A stretch of 64,000 nt of DNA from [Erwinia] mediterraneensis (lineage in GTDB: Bacteria; Pseudomonadota; Gammaproteobacteria; Enterobacterales; Enterobacteriaceae): assembly GCF_900604315.1 (NCBI RefSeq), contig NZ_LR026978.1, positions 2,618,325 to 2,682,324 on the forward strand, given 5' to 3'. A model generated the notes under the pieces. It searched no databases. It was not told where the DNA came from and saw only the letters and a program-made list of their open reading frames with translations. The translations under genes and the position numbers were made by a program. Positions 31,994 through 41,014 of the stretch are shown piece by piece (position 1 is the first letter of the stretch; each line of letters opens with the position of its first letter).

Positions 31994-32077
31994 ATGAAAA
32001 TCATACTGTGGATTATCGCCATCATTTTTATCGTGGGTTTACTGACGCTGACAGGGGTGTTTAAGTTAATTTTTTAA
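31994..32077 (+). CDS. yohP: Small membrane protein YohP
   Basis: 27 residues, one hydrophobic helix: MKIILWIIAII then FIVGLLTLTGVFKLIF. It matches the known 27-residue E. coli YohP at most positions including the ILW start and the TGVFK-IF end. An AAAGGAGAG ribosome site (31981-31989) precedes the ATG by 4 bases and a terminator follows 4 bp after the stop. YohP is an inner-membrane protein of unknown function, whose mRNA itself reaches the membrane in E. coli. A CTATACT -10-like element lies near 31947. Confidence 0.85.
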   Translation: MKIILWIIAIIFIVGLLTLTGVFKLIF

Positions 32078-32081
32078 GTGA

Positions 32082-32114
32082 ACGGGCACTTGTACGCAGG
32101 TGCCCGTCTCTTTA
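32082..32114 (+). terminator. Intrinsic terminator after yohP
   Basis: 11-bp stem ACGGGCACTTG/CAGGTGCCCGT (one G-U pair) with loop TACG and TCTCTTT tail. It slightly overlaps the 3' end of the opposite-strand zinc-ribbon gene. Confidence 0.75.
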
Positions 32115-32324
32115 TCTGCCCTGAGTGCTGCTGCTTTGTTTAATCAGGCAGCGCGCAATAGGATCAACAGTGGTGTTGGGCAACAAATCTGTCGCGCTTA
32201 ACGGCTTTTGACAACATGCGCAGCAGGCACCGTGGCGTTTGTCCGCCTGCCCGTTAACCGTAAAGATGAATTTTGCACTGCCGCAACGCGTGCAGCGAAT
32301 TTTCATGACCATTTGCTGAGGCAT
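32112..32324 (-). CDS. Small zinc-ribbon protein of unknown function
   Basis: 70 residues. CTRC near residues 11-14 and CCACC near residues 34-38 form two Cys knuckles of a zinc ribbon, with the strand AKFIFTVNGQADKRH between. The C-terminal part (PLSATDLLPNTTVDPIARCLIKQ) is polar. An AAGGAAGG ribosome site abuts the first ATG; alternative in-frame ATGs at 32312 and 32306 (MKIRCTRCG) are possible. Small zinc-ribbon proteins of this size may bind nucleic acid or be domains of unknown function; none can be assigned. Transcribed convergently with yohP. Confidence 0.7.
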   Translation of the reverse strand: MPQQMVMKIRCTRCGSAKFIFTVNGQADKRHGACCACCQKPLSATDLLPNTTVDPIARCLIKQSSSTQGR

Positions 32325-32972
32325 CCTTCCTTTTGCATATTTAGGATTAATCTTAACAAAAATATGCGCGGAATCTATAAATTTATCTTATTTGTTGTGC
32401 GCTGAAATTATTTGCCTTAACGTATTGAAATGCAACTGTTTCTGTAAGGGCAGTATTAATGAAGCTGAGTGGTTTTACTGCAAAAATGATTTTTCTTTGA
32501 TTTAAATCAATAAAATGTGCCCAAACGATATTTTTTAACCCGGGAAAAGGTTAAGAACGGTCGCAGGGCACTTTTTTAACATTTCTTTTTTGCGGGCGGC
32601 AGAAAAAAACTGCCGGGCAGGAGAAGGCTATAGCGCACTCTTTACCGGTTAAGGCGCTTTCTGTCCGAAAAGAGAAGTGAATAAACGGCAAATATTCGCC
32701 ATTACACTTTTTTTCTGCCGTAATCCGCGATGCATTCGTCACTGAACTGAGAAATATCTTATTTTACAAAGAAGTGCCTTAACTGATGGTGTCACAAAGA
32801 GAGCAAAAAAAGGGATTTTCATGCAACAGCCGACGAGATAAAGACGCTGCGTTGCAAAAAAAATAGATATTTATCACTTTTTCATCGATTCGGACTGGAC
32901 AAATGTCGCTGCAATTGCTGTACTAGGTGTCGACACAGTTTAGTGTCCATTTTTCATGTAAAGGTAATATAG
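32325..32972. other. 648-bp intergenic region upstream of cspE
   Basis: Contains a perfect FNR box (32497-32510), several T-rich tracts, a possible long-range GTGCCC/GGGCAC stem followed by TTTTTT (32517-32522, 32566-32577), and at its right end the cspE leader with a GACAC/GTGTC hairpin (32932-32936, 32943-32947) and AAAGG ribosome site. No convincing coding frame on either strand. Room for an undescribed small RNA. Confidence 0.55.
32497..32510. promoter_or_regulatory. Consensus FNR box
   Basis: TTGAT-TTAA-ATCAA matches the FNR consensus TTGAT-N4-ATCAA at all ten specified positions. It is 173 bp upstream of the zinc-ribbon gene (minus) and 463 bp upstream of cspE (plus). Confidence 0.6.
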
Positions 32973-33182
32973 ATGTCCAAGATTAAAGGTAACGTTAAGT
33001 GGTTTAATGAATCCAAAGGATTCGGTTTCATTACTCCTGAAGATGGCAGCAAAGATGTTTTCTGTCATTTCTCTGCTATCCAGAGCAACGGTTTCAAAAC
33101 CCTGGCTGAAGGCCAGCGCGTTGAGTTCGAAATCACCGACGGTGCTAAAGGCCCATCGGCTGCTAACGTTGTCGCTCTGTAA
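32973..33182 (+). CDS. cspE: Cold-shock-type RNA chaperone CspE
   Basis: 69 residues, nearly the E. coli CspE sequence. RNP1 is KGFGFIT (residues about 15-21); RNP2 reads VFCHF where almost all family members have VFVHF. The single OB-fold binds single-stranded RNA and melts hairpins (antitermination). Ribosome site AAAGGTAAT; the leader conserves the GTGTCGACACAGTTT-like hairpin seen upstream of E. coli cspE. It precedes its own strong terminator. Confidence 0.93.
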   Translation: MSKIKGNVKWFNESKGFGFITPEDGSKDVFCHFSAIQSNGFKTLAEGQRVEFEITDGAKGPSAANVVAL

Positions 33183-33200
33183 TTTTACAGTCCGAATTCT

Positions 33201-33228
33201 AAAAACCCGCCTTCTGGCGGGTTTTTTT
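33201..33228 (+). terminator. Intrinsic terminator after cspE
   Basis: 10-bp stem AAAACCCGCC/GGCGGGTTTT with loop TTCT, then T-run to 33228. Confidence 0.88.
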
Positions 33229-33369
33229 ATTTCTGCGTTCTGACGCATGATACGCTTCTTGACCTCCGCCAGCCAGTCTCTGGTGCCACCGCCGCCTGCA
33301 GGCAACCTACTTTTCCTGGCGTAACACTGTATTACATACTCACAGATGCCTTCAGGGTATCGACAGATT

Positions 33370-33411
33370 TGTGAGAATGGTCACACAATAGACAATTAAC
33401 ATAATTATAAC
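33370..33411 (+). promoter_or_regulatory. Class II CRP-dependent promoter for the GNAT gene
   Basis: TGTGA-GAATGG-TCACA (33370-33385) is a perfect CRP core. The -10 hexamer TATAAC lies at 33406-33411; the start would be about 33418, placing the CRP centre near -41. The -35 region (ACACAA) is poor, as usual for class II CRP promoters. Confidence 0.72.
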
Positions 33412-33486
33412 AATTCCGTGATGCAGCTTTTTTGCAGCGCTCGCTATATAACTGAGCAACAGGATTCTCACCATTCAGGAGGAAGA

Positions 33487-33915
33487 ATGAATATACGTCC
33501 GGCACAGCCACAAGATAGCTTTGACCTGAGTGCGCTGCTGGCTGAATTAGGCTACGGTGGCACTGAAAGTTTTATTGAAGAGCGCCTTGCCCAGTTAACC
33601 ACCCATCCCGATGAACGACTGCTGGTGGCCGAATATAACGGACGCGTGCTGGGGTTTCTCTCGCTGCATTTTATCCCTCAGCTGGCTCTGAAGGGTGATT
33701 TTGCCCGTATCAGCTACTTCTGTATTGCGGAAGGCGAGCGCAGCAAGGGGATGGGGCAGCAGCTGTTACGCTATGCTGAAGAGATGGCCAGCCAGCACGG
33801 ATGCGATCGGCTGGAAGTGCATTGTCATGCTTCACGGCTGAAGGCGAATCAGTTTTATCAGCGCGAAGGTTATGTAGAGTCGCCGTGCTATTACACGAAG
33901 GCGCTGTCGGGCTGA
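33487..33915 (+). CDS. GNAT-family N-acetyltransferase
   Basis: 142 residues from ATG 33487, preceded by AGGAGGAAG. GNAT fold: N-terminal MNIRPAQPQDSFDLSALLAELGY, motif A with the acetyl-CoA loop (RSKGMGQQLL, R/Q-x-x-G-x-G/A type, near residues 81-90) and motif B NQFYQREGYVESP. Substrate (small molecule or protein N-terminus) not predictable. Transcribed after a CRP-controlled promoter and located 51 bp upstream of ybeM; the two could share a transcript. Confidence 0.87.
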   Translation: MNIRPAQPQDSFDLSALLAELGYGGTESFIEERLAQLTTHPDERLLVAEYNGRVLGFLSLHFIPQLALKGDFARISYFCIAEGERSKGMGQQLLRYAEEMASQHGCDRLEVHCHASRLKANQFYQREGYVESPCYYTKALSG

Positions 33916-33966
33916 AGGCTTCATACCCGGATGTCATCACGGTCGTAGCCGCAAAGGGGGATGATA

Positions 33967-34761
33967 ATGAAAGTTGCCATAGGGCAATTCGCGGTCAATC
34001 GCGAATGGCAAAAGAATGCGGAACTCTGCAGCAGTCTGATGCAGGATGCGCTGGCCGGAGGGGCTGATTTACTGGTGATGCCCGAAGGGGTACTGGCCAC
34101 GGATATCAGCGACCCGGACTGGGTGGTAAAAGCGGCACAGCCGCTGAATGGCCCCTTTCTGACGCAGCTGCTGGCCGCCAGTAAAGGAAACAGCCTGACC
34201 AGCATGATGAGCGTACATGTCCCTGGCGGAGACGGGAAGGCGCTCAACGTGCTGATTGCCCTGCGTAACGGTGAAATCATCGCGGCCTACGAAAAGCTGC
34301 ATCTTTATGATGCTTTTGCGATGCAGGAGTCGCAACGAGTGCGTTCCGGGCAGGTTATCCCGCCGCTGGTGGAGGTGGCGGGCATGAAGGTGGGGTTAAT
34401 GACCTGCTATGACGTACGTTTTCCTGAGCTGGCCCGACGTCTGGCACTGGATGGCGCGGAGGTGCTGGTCCTGCCCGCAGCCTGGGTGCGTGGGCCCTTG
34501 AAAGAGATGCACTGGGAACTGCTTACCCGGGCGCGTGCGCTGGAAAATACCTGCTACGTGGTGGCCGCAGGCGAGTGTGGACCGCGTAATATCGGTAATA
34601 GTCTGGTTATCGATCCGCTGGGTGTGCCGATTGCCAGCGCGCCTGAAGTGGCGGCGCTGATCTTTGCCGAGCTGGATGCGCAACGTATCGCTTATGCCCG
34701 TCGCGTGCTGCCAGTGCTGGAGAATCGTCGTTTTGCCCGCCCGGAACTGCAAATACCCTGA
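33967..34761 (+). CDS. ybeM: Deaminated glutathione amidase (nitrilase family)
   Basis: 264 residues from ATG 33967, chosen because the AAAGGGGG ribosome site gives 6-base spacing (the first in-frame ATG at 33961 has none). Catalytic triad is complete: Glu in [10 protein letters not shown], Lys in [10 protein letters not shown], Cys in [12 protein letters not shown]. Family members hydrolyse deaminated glutathione, a by-product of transaminases, to 2-oxoglutarate and Cys-Gly. In E. coli K-12 this gene is truncated; here it is full length. Position directly before tatE and lipA is conserved. Confidence 0.88.
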   Translation: MKVAIGQFAVNREWQKNAELCSSLMQDALAGGADLLVMPEGVLATDISDPDWVVKAAQPLNGPFLTQLLAASKGNSLTSMMSVHVPGGDGKALNVLIALRNGEIIAAYEKLHLYDAFAMQESQRVRSGQVIPPLVEVAGMKVGLMTCYDVRFPELARRLALDGAEVLVLPAAWVRGPLKEMHWELLTRARALENTCYVVAAGECGPRNIGNSLVIDPLGVPIASAPEVAALIFAELDAQRIAYARRVLPVLENRRFARPELQIP

Positions 34762-34861
34762 GGCAACAATCTTACCTTGTTACAGAATCCTGTTGTGGCT
34801 GCCAGTAAAGTGCGTGTAAATAGCCTTGACCGATTTTTTGCTGAGGTTGAAAGGTAAATTT

Positions 34862-35065
34862 ATGGAAGGGATCAGTATTGCTAAATTGCTGATTATTGCT
34901 GCACTTATCGTACTGCTGTTTGGCACCAGTAAGTTACGTACGCTGGGCAGCGATCTGGGTTCTGCCATCAAAGGCTTTAAAAAAGCGCTGAAAGATGATG
35001 GCGCTCGTGCCGATAAACGCACGGCTGAAGAAATACCTGCAGAGCGCATCAGCCATAAAGAGTAA
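34862..35065 (+). CDS. tatE: Sec-independent translocase subunit TatE
   Basis: 67 residues. N-terminal membrane helix ([22 protein letters not shown]) then the amphipathic helix [16 protein letters not shown], the TatA/TatE signature with FG hinge. TatE is a TatA paralogue that forms part of the pore for folded proteins. Located upstream of lipA as in E. coli. Start at ATG 34862, behind GAAAGGT. Confidence 0.93.
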   Translation: MEGISIAKLLIIAALIVLLFGTSKLRTLGSDLGSAIKGFKKALKDDGARADKRTAEEIPAERISHKE

Positions 35066-35111
35066 GCGACGCGTTTATCATCACGCTTTGTAAAAAATTG
35101 TGACTGAGATA

Positions 35112-35145
35112 AAAAAACCAGACTGCGAGCAGTCTGGTTTTTTTT
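35112..35145. terminator. Bidirectional terminator between tatE and lipA
   Basis: AAAAAACCAGACTGC pairs with GCAGTCTGGTTTTTT around a minimal loop; A-run on the left and T-run on the right serve both convergent genes. Confidence 0.88.
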
Positions 35146-35170
35146 ACGTGCGCAACAGCACAGGAAACCG

Positions 35171-36136
35171 TTATTTTACTTCCAGACCTTTTGCCTGCAT
35201 GTCTGCATGGTAAGAGGAGCGAACAAAAGGACCACAGGCGGCATGAGTGAAGCCCATCGCCAGCGCTTCTTCTTTCATCTCATCAAACTCCGCCGGGCTG
35301 ACATAGCGTTGTACTGGCAGGTGATGACGGCTCGGCTGCAGATACTGCCCCAGCGTCAGCATAGTTACGCCATGACGACGCAGGTCGCGCATCACTTCAA
35401 TAATCTCGGCATTGGTTTCGCCCAGGCCTACCATCAGTCCCGATTTGGTGGGGATTTCAGGATGGGCTTCTTTAAAGCGCTCCAGCAGCTTCAGCGACCA
35501 GTTATAGTCAGCGCCGGGACGCACCTGACGATAAACGCGCGGTACGTTTTCCAGATTATGGTTAAAGACGTCTGGCGGCGTGGCGTTGAGAATTTCCAGA
35601 GCGCGATCCATGCGACCACGAAAATCGGGTACCAGGGTCTCGATCTTAATGGCAGGGTTTTTTTCACGAATCGCGGTAATGCAGTCGGCAAAGTGCTGTG
35701 CGCCACCGTCACGCAGGTCGTCGCGGTCTACCGAGGTGATCACCACATAACGTAACGCCATGTCGGCAATGGTTTGCGCCAGTTTTGCTGGCTCACCGGC
35801 ATCGGGAGCATTCGGGCGACCATGTGCCACATCACAGAAGGGGCAGCGACGGGTACAGATGGCACCCAGAATCATAAAGGTGGCGGTACCGTGGTTAAAG
35901 CATTCCGCCAGGTTCGGACAGGAGGCTTCTTCACAAACGGAGTGCAGGCCGTTTTTACGCATCGCCGCTTTGATGCCCTGAATACGGCTGGAATCGGCGG
36001 GAAGTTTGATTTTCATCCATTCAGGCTTCCGTAACAGCTCCTGCCGTTCAGTGACCACCGCTTTTACCGGGATCAGCGCCATCTTATCTGCGTCACGATA
36101 TTTGACGCCGCGTTCCATCTGAATTGGTTTACTCAT
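35171..36136 (-). CDS. lipA: Lipoyl synthase
   Basis: 321 residues, the E. coli length. Two [4Fe-4S] sets are visible: auxiliary [12 protein letters not shown] (residues about 68-79) and radical-[11 protein letters not shown] (about 94-101). It inserts two sulfurs into octanoyl groups on lipoyl domains of E2 subunits and GcvH using S-adenosylmethionine. Downstream of lipB by about 170 bp on the same strand. Confidence 0.96.
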   Translation of the reverse strand: MSKPIQMERGVKYRDADKMALIPVKAVVTERQELLRKPEWMKIKLPADSSRIQGIKAAMRKNGLHSVCEEASCPNLAECFNHGTATFMILGAICTRRCPFCDVAHGRPNAPDAGEPAKLAQTIADMALRYVVITSVDRDDLRDGGAQHFADCITAIREKNPAIKIETLVPDFRGRMDRALEILNATPPDVFNHNLENVPRVYRQVRPGADYNWSLKLLERFKEAHPEIPTKSGLMVGLGETNAEIIEVMRDLRRHGVTMLTLGQYLQPSRHHLPVQRYVSPAEFDEMKEEALAMGFTHAACGPFVRSSYHADMQAKGLEVK

Positions 36137-36305
36137 AAATCTGCAGGTTCCGGTCGGGATTGCGATTTGAAAGCTTCCTCACTCAAACTGAGAACGACGC
36201 TTTCAACTTTATTTGAAAAATTTGCAAAATTATATCATCTCACCGGCCAGGAAGCAGCCGCTGTAGCGTGCGTAAGGTTACAAAATTGTAAATGCGCACA
36301 CACAG

Positions 36306-36965
36306 TTAAAGTAATGCGCACTCCGCTGCAGGGCGCCATTCAACCTTGTTATAACCAGTCAGACGGGCAAAGGCCGCGATGAGTTGCGGTTGCACATCCG
36401 TCAGCGTGACGCCGGCGTGCAGGGCGCTCAGCTGCGTCATTGCCATACCCGCATAGCCGCAGGGATTGATACGGCTGAACGGCTCCAGGTCCATGGCGAC
36501 ATTCAGCGCCAGACCGTGAAACGAACAGCCTTTACGAATGCGCAGGCCCAGCGAACAGATCTTCTGCGCGCCCACATAAACTCCAGGCGCATCGGCGCGT
36601 GCGCGGGCCTCGATACCAAAATGGGCCAGCGTGGCGATGACCGTCTCTTCCAGCGCCGTGACCAGCTGGCGTACCCCCAGCTTACGGCGTTTAACATCGA
36701 TCAGCACATACATCACCTGCTGACCGGGACCGTGATAGGTCACCTGGCCGCCGCGATCGCTCTGGACCACCGGGATATCGCCGGGCATTAACACATGCTC
36801 CGCTTTACCCGCCTGACCCTGGGTGAAAACAGGAAAGTGTTCCACCAGCCAGATTTCATCAGCGCTGTGATCGTCGCGCTGATCGGTAAACTGGTGCATG
36901 GCGGCAGAAACGGTTTGCCAGTTGCGCAAACCAAGCTGACGAACGAGAAGCGTATCTGTTGACAA
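36306..36965 (-). CDS. lipB: Octanoyltransferase
   Basis: 219 residues, TTG start as in E. coli lipB. Conserved [21 protein letters not shown] (residues about 71-91), catalytic Lys in [12 protein letters not shown] and Cys in INPCGYAGM. It transfers octanoyl from ACP to lipoyl domains; LipA then adds sulfur. The gene precedes lipA in the same direction. Confidence 0.95.
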   Translation of the reverse strand: MSTDTLLVRQLGLRNWQTVSAAMHQFTDQRDDHSADEIWLVEHFPVFTQGQAGKAEHVLMPGDIPVVQSDRGGQVTYHGPGQQVMYVLIDVKRRKLGVRQLVTALEETVIATLAHFGIEARARADAPGVYVGAQKICSLGLRIRKGCSFHGLALNVAMDLEPFSRINPCGYAGMAMTQLSALHAGVTLTDVQPQLIAAFARLTGYNKVEWRPAAECALL

Positions 36966-37103
36966 AACGGCGGTCCGGTTTGGAATGAGAGGATGAGTAT
37001 AACGTTGGCAAAGGGCAAGACCAACTCCCTTTGCCGGTTGACGCTCTGCGGGGGCTCGCCTGCAGCCAGAACCTGATGCATCCTGGCAGCGATGGCGTGC
37101 CGC

Positions 37104-37367
37104 TCAGAGTACCATGCGAACGATGTCGATTTTGCCCAGCTCTTCGTACAGGGTTTCAACCTGTTCGATGTGGGTCGCGGTGATGGTAATGGAGACAGAG
37201 TGATAATTGCCTTTGCTGCTCGGCTTGATATCGGGGGAATAGTCGCCGGGCGCATGACGTTGCACCACTTCAACCACTTGATCAACCAGCTCCGGTTGCG
37301 CCAGACCCATCACTTTATAGGTGAAGGGGGTAGGGAATTCGAGCAGTTCATTCAGTTTGGTTTTCAT
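37104..37367 (-). CDS. ybeD: DUF493 protein YbeD
   Basis: 87 residues, same size as E. coli YbeD and very similar ([39 protein letters not shown] at the end). ACT-like regulatory fold in known structures. Its conserved spot between dacA and lipB suggests a link to lipoate or envelope metabolism, but function is unproven. Confidence 0.94.
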   Translation of the reverse strand: MKTKLNELLEFPTPFTYKVMGLAQPELVDQVVEVVQRHAPGDYSPDIKPSSKGNYHSVSITITATHIEQVETLYEELGKIDIVRMVL

Positions 37368-37380
37368 ATTAACTCCGGTG

Positions 37381-37411
37381 CATAAAAACAGGCTCCCGCC
37401 GGGGCGGGAGC
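37381..37411 (-). terminator. Intrinsic terminator after dacA
   Basis: GCTCCCGCC/GGCGGGAGC stem followed on the minus strand by CTGTTTTTATG. It separates dacA from ybeD. Confidence 0.78.
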
Positions 37412-37468
37412 AGATATATTACCTTTAAATGGTGACGCTGTGGCGATTTTTCAACCGCCAGCGGGCTG

Positions 37469-38680
37469 TCAGCCAAACCAGTGATGGAACATCAGCTTGA
37501 TATAGTCAACGATACGGCTGAAGAAGCCGCCTTCCGGCACTTCATTCAGCACCACCAGCGGACGCTGCTCAATGGTTTTGCCATCCAGCTGGAAATTAAT
37601 GCTGCCCACCACCTGGTTTTTCTGTAAAGGCGCGTGCAGTTCGGTATTGGACAGCACATAGCTCGCTTTCAAATCTTTCATGCGGCCACGCGGGATGGTG
37701 AGATAAACGTCTTTATCGACGCCGAGCTGCACGCGATCACTGTTACCAAACCAGACCGGTTCTGACGCAAACTCTTTACCGGCTTTCAGCGGCGCTACGG
37801 TTTCAAAGAAGCGGAAGCCCCAGGTTAACAGCTTCTTGCTCTCAATCTCACGGCCTTTAAAGGTGTGGCCGCCCAGTACCGCCGAGATCAGGCGCATCTG
37901 GCCTTCTGTGGCAGAGGCGACCAGGTTATAGCCTGCCGCCGAAGTATGCCCGGTTTTGATGCCGTCAACATTCAGGCTGGTGTCCCAGAGCAGACCGTTG
38001 CGGTTCGTCTGACGAATGTTGTTAAAGGTGAACTCTTTTTCTTTATAAACCGCGTACTCTTCAGGCACATCACGCACCAGTGCCTGACCAATCAGCGCCA
38101 TATCGCGTGCCGAGCTGTACTGGCCGTCCGCATCCAGGCCGTGTACGGTCTGGAAGTGAGTATTCTGCAGGCCCAGCGCCTTCACATAGTTGTTCATCAG
38201 GCCAACAAACGCATCCTGACTGCCCGCCACATAATCCGCCATGGCAACACAGGCGTCGTTACCAGACTGCAGCACAATGCCGCGCGTCAGCTGTGATACC
38301 GGTACGCGGTCGCCTGGTTTCAGGAACATCAGTGATGAGCCCTTGAACACCGGGTTGCCGGTGGCCCAGGCATCCTGACCAACGGTAACGATATCATCCT
38401 GATGAATTTTCCCGGCTTTCACCGCCTGGCCAATCACATAACTGGTCATCATTTTGGTCAGGCTGGCGGGATCGCGACGCGCATCCGCATTTTTTTCCGC
38501 CAGGACTTTCCCTGAGTGATAGTCGATCAGGATATACGCTTCGGCATCGATATCCGGTACACCCGGAATCATGGTCTTCAGATTGATATCGTCAGCAACG
38601 GCAGCATGGCTGAGAGAAAAAGCGATCAGTGATCCCACTGTCAGGCGTTTCAGGAAACGAGAGGATTTCAGCGTATTCAT
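37469..38680 (-). CDS. dacA: D-alanyl-D-alanine carboxypeptidase PBP5
   Basis: 403 residues with signal peptide (residues 1-29). Active-site motifs: SLTK (near residue 73), SGN (near 139), KTG (near 242). The C-terminal domain ends in the amphipathic membrane anchor [15 protein letters not shown]. It trims pentapeptides in periplasmic peptidoglycan. Part of the rlmH-mrdA-mrdB-rlpA-dacA cell-wall cluster. Confidence 0.96.
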   Translation of the reverse strand: MNTLKSSRFLKRLTVGSLIAFSLSHAAVADDINLKTMIPGVPDIDAEAYILIDYHSGKVLAEKNADARRDPASLTKMMTSYVIGQAVKAGKIHQDDIVTVGQDAWATGNPVFKGSSLMFLKPGDRVPVSQLTRGIVLQSGNDACVAMADYVAGSQDAFVGLMNNYVKALGLQNTHFQTVHGLDADGQYSSARDMALIGQALVRDVPEEYAVYKEKEFTFNNIRQTNRNGLLWDTSLNVDGIKTGHTSAAGYNLVASATEGQMRLISAVLGGHTFKGREIESKKLLTWGFRFFETVAPLKAGKEFASEPVWFGNSDRVQLGVDKDVYLTIPRGRMKDLKASYVLSNTELHAPLQKNQVVGSINFQLDGKTIEQRPLVVLNEVPEGGFFSRIVDYIKLMFHHWFG

Positions 38681-38804
38681 GTTAAGGACTACAACATCCG
38701 TGGGGTTAAGTTAAAAAAGTGCCTTACTATAGCAAAGGCCTGTTTTACAGGCATCTTACTTAGCAACGCTGTTGTTAACAGACGTTACCGGAGCGCACAA
38801 ACCA

Positions 38805-39881
38805 TTATTTGCTGCTGGTAATAAAAGATGAAATCTGGGCTTCGCTGGCCAGCCGCTGCTGCAGTGCCGCTGCTTCACCACGCGTCGGGTAGCCGCCCAG
38901 CTGCACGCGATAAACCGAACCGCTTGTTTCAACTTTACCCGGTACGCCAAAGCGCTGGCTCAGGCTGTTTTTCAGCTGTTGGGCACGGGCGGCATCATTC
39001 AGCGCACCGACTTGCACCACATAACCTGCGCCTGCCGGAGCGGCGCTGGCTGGCGCGCTGACCGGCGTTGCGGGCTCGCTGTTAACCATAGCCGATGCTG
39101 GTTCAGGCTCGCTGCCTTCCAGCACGCCGTTGGCTAAAGGTTGCGGCGCGCCCAGAAAGCCGCTGCTGCGCACCGGTGCGCCCATAGTGTCATCGCTCTG
39201 CAGCGTGCTGTTATCCACCGGACGGGTAGCTGCGCTGGTTGCTGCCGGGGCGACGCTGCTGCTGCCCATCATTATCATGCCACCAGCGAGATCGGGACGC
39301 GGCGGCAGGGCATAGCTCTGTTTCGCTACCTGAGTGCCAATGGTGCCGGGACCGGAAAGGGTGCCATCCGGCGCGACGGCAATATAGTCGAGACGCACAC
39401 GGCTATTGTTGGAGATATTCAGGCGATCGCCTGCGGCGCGGGAGAGATCGATAACACGGCCTGGCGTATAGGGACCCCGGTCGTTGACGCGCACCACAAT
39501 CTGACGACCATTCGCCAGGTTAGTCACGCGTACATAAGAGGGCAACGGCAGCGTCGGGTGCGCGGCGCTCAGCGCTTCCGGATCGTAGCTTTCACCGATC
39601 GCGGTGCGCTTGCCTGAGGCCTCTTCGCCATACCAGGAGGCCAGACCCACTTCGCTGTAGTTGGCAAGATTTTTAATGATGCGGTAGTTTTTACCGTTAA
39701 CGCTGTAATCCTGGCTGGTCGCCGGATTGTAGGGTTCGTAACGCGGCTCCACGCCGGGGATTTCCACTACCGGGCCGTTATAAGCAGGTTGTGGCGGAGC
39801 CACCGTCTGCTGCTGTTCGGGTGCGCTACACGCAGCCAGTAACAGGGTCGCCAGTCCAACGCCAAGCCAGTCCTTACGCAT
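38805..39881 (-). CDS. rlpA: Septal-ring lipoprotein RlpA
   Basis: 358 residues. Lipobox LLAAC (Cys 18), then the double-psi beta-barrel with GLASWYGEEASGKRTAIGE and the catalytic-type Asp in VRVNDRGPYTPGRVIDLSRAA, a Pro/Ala-rich linker (about residues 220-285), and a C-terminal SPOR domain (GAGYVVQVGALNDAARAQQLKNSL). In Pseudomonas RlpA is a lytic transglycosylase on denuded glycan strands; in E. coli it is mainly a septal SPOR protein. Confidence 0.94.
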   Translation of the reverse strand: MRKDWLGVGLATLLLAACSAPEQQQTVAPPQPAYNGPVVEIPGVEPRYEPYNPATSQDYSVNGKNYRIIKNLANYSEVGLASWYGEEASGKRTAIGESYDPEALSAAHPTLPLPSYVRVTNLANGRQIVVRVNDRGPYTPGRVIDLSRAAGDRLNISNNSRVRLDYIAVAPDGTLSGPGTIGTQVAKQSYALPPRPDLAGGMIMMGSSSVAPAATSAATRPVDNSTLQSDDTMGAPVRSSGFLGAPQPLANGVLEGSEPEPASAMVNSEPATPVSAPASAAPAGAGYVVQVGALNDAARAQQLKNSLSQRFGVPGKVETSGSVYRVQLGGYPTRGEAAALQQRLASEAQISSFITSSK

Positions 39882-39893
39882 GTGTACAGCCTC

Positions 39894-41012
39894 TTAAACG
39901 CTTTTTGATAACATTTTTCGGTGGGTGTGGATCGACATCACGATGCCAAATCCGGCCATTAACACGATTAGCGCGGAGCCGCCGTAGCTCACCAGCGGCA
40001 AAGGTACGCCAACTACCGGTAAGATACCACTAACCATGCCAATATTAACGAAAACATAAACGAATAAAATCAGCATCAAACCGCCCGCCATGACCCGGCC
40101 AAAGGTGGTTTGCGCCCGTGCAGCGATAAACAGGCCGCGCATAATCAGCAGCAGATAGAGCGCCAGCAGAACCAGCACGCCAACCAGCCCCAGCTCTTCC
40201 GACAGCACGGCAAAAATAAAGTCCGTGTGGCGTTCCGGCAAAAATTCCAGCTGCGACTGCGTACCGTGCAGCCAGCCCTTGCCGCGCAGACCGCCAGAGC
40301 CAATGGCGATTTTCGACTGAATAATATGATAACCGGCCCCCAGCGGATCGCTCTCCGGATCCAGCAGCATCATCACACGGTCGCGTTGATAGTCATGCAT
40401 CAGGAAAAACCAGAGCACCGGAATAAAGGCCGCCAGCAACAGCACGGCGACGCCAATCAGCTTCCAGCTCATACCGGAGAGGAACAGCACAAACAGGCCC
40501 GAGGTAGCGATCAGGATCGAGGTTCCCAGATCGGGCTGAGCAGCCACCAGCAGCGTAGGAACAAAAATCAGGATCAGGGCGATAGCGGTGTTTTTCAGCG
40601 TCGGCGGACAGACGTCGCGGTTAATAAAGCGCGCCACCATCAATGGCACCGCAATTTTGGCGATCTCCGAAGGCTGGAAACGCACCACGCCCAGATCGAG
40701 CCAGCGCTGCGCCCCTTTACTGATATGGCCAAAGGCGTCCACAGCGATCAGCAGAATCACGCAAAAAATATAGAGATAGGGCGCCCAGCCTTCATAAACC
40801 CGTGGCGGGACCTGCGCCATCACGACCATTACCACCAGTCCCATCATAATCTGGACCATTTTGCGCTCCATCATGCCCGGATCCTGGCCGCTGGCGCTCC
40901 AGATCACAATAGAGCTGTAAATCAGCAGGGCGAGAATGACCAGCAGAAACAGGGGGTCGATATGGATGCGTGTCCAGATCGATTTTTTTTGCGGGCTATC
41001 GCTCATGGACAT
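39894..41012 (-). CDS. mrdB: Rod-shape peptidoglycan glycosyltransferase RodA
   Basis: 372 residues from the first ATG (GGTGA spacing 7; 370 if the second ATG at 41006 is used). SEDS protein with ten membrane segments; conserved [25 protein letters not shown] and [36 protein letters not shown] blocks. It polymerises glycan for cell elongation together with PBP2 encoded upstream, with two bases between genes. Confidence 0.96.
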   Translation of the reverse strand: MSMSDSPQKKSIWTRIHIDPLFLLVILALLIYSSIVIWSASGQDPGMMERKMVQIMMGLVVMVVMAQVPPRVYEGWAPYLYIFCVILLIAVDAFGHISKGAQRWLDLGVVRFQPSEIAKIAVPLMVARFINRDVCPPTLKNTAIALILIFVPTLLVAAQPDLGTSILIATSGLFVLFLSGMSWKLIGVAVLLLAAFIPVLWFFLMHDYQRDRVMMLLDPESDPLGAGYHIIQSKIAIGSGGLRGKGWLHGTQSQLEFLPERHTDFIFAVLSEELGLVGVLVLLALYLLLIMRGLFIAARAQTTFGRVMAGGLMLILFVYVFVNIGMVSGILPVVGVPLPLVSYGGSALIVLMAGFGIVMSIHTHRKMLSKSV

Positions 41013-41014
41013 AA

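Noticed and set aside
34780..35049. Minus-strand frame opposite tatE
   Set aside because: Antisense to a clearly recognised small gene; no support.
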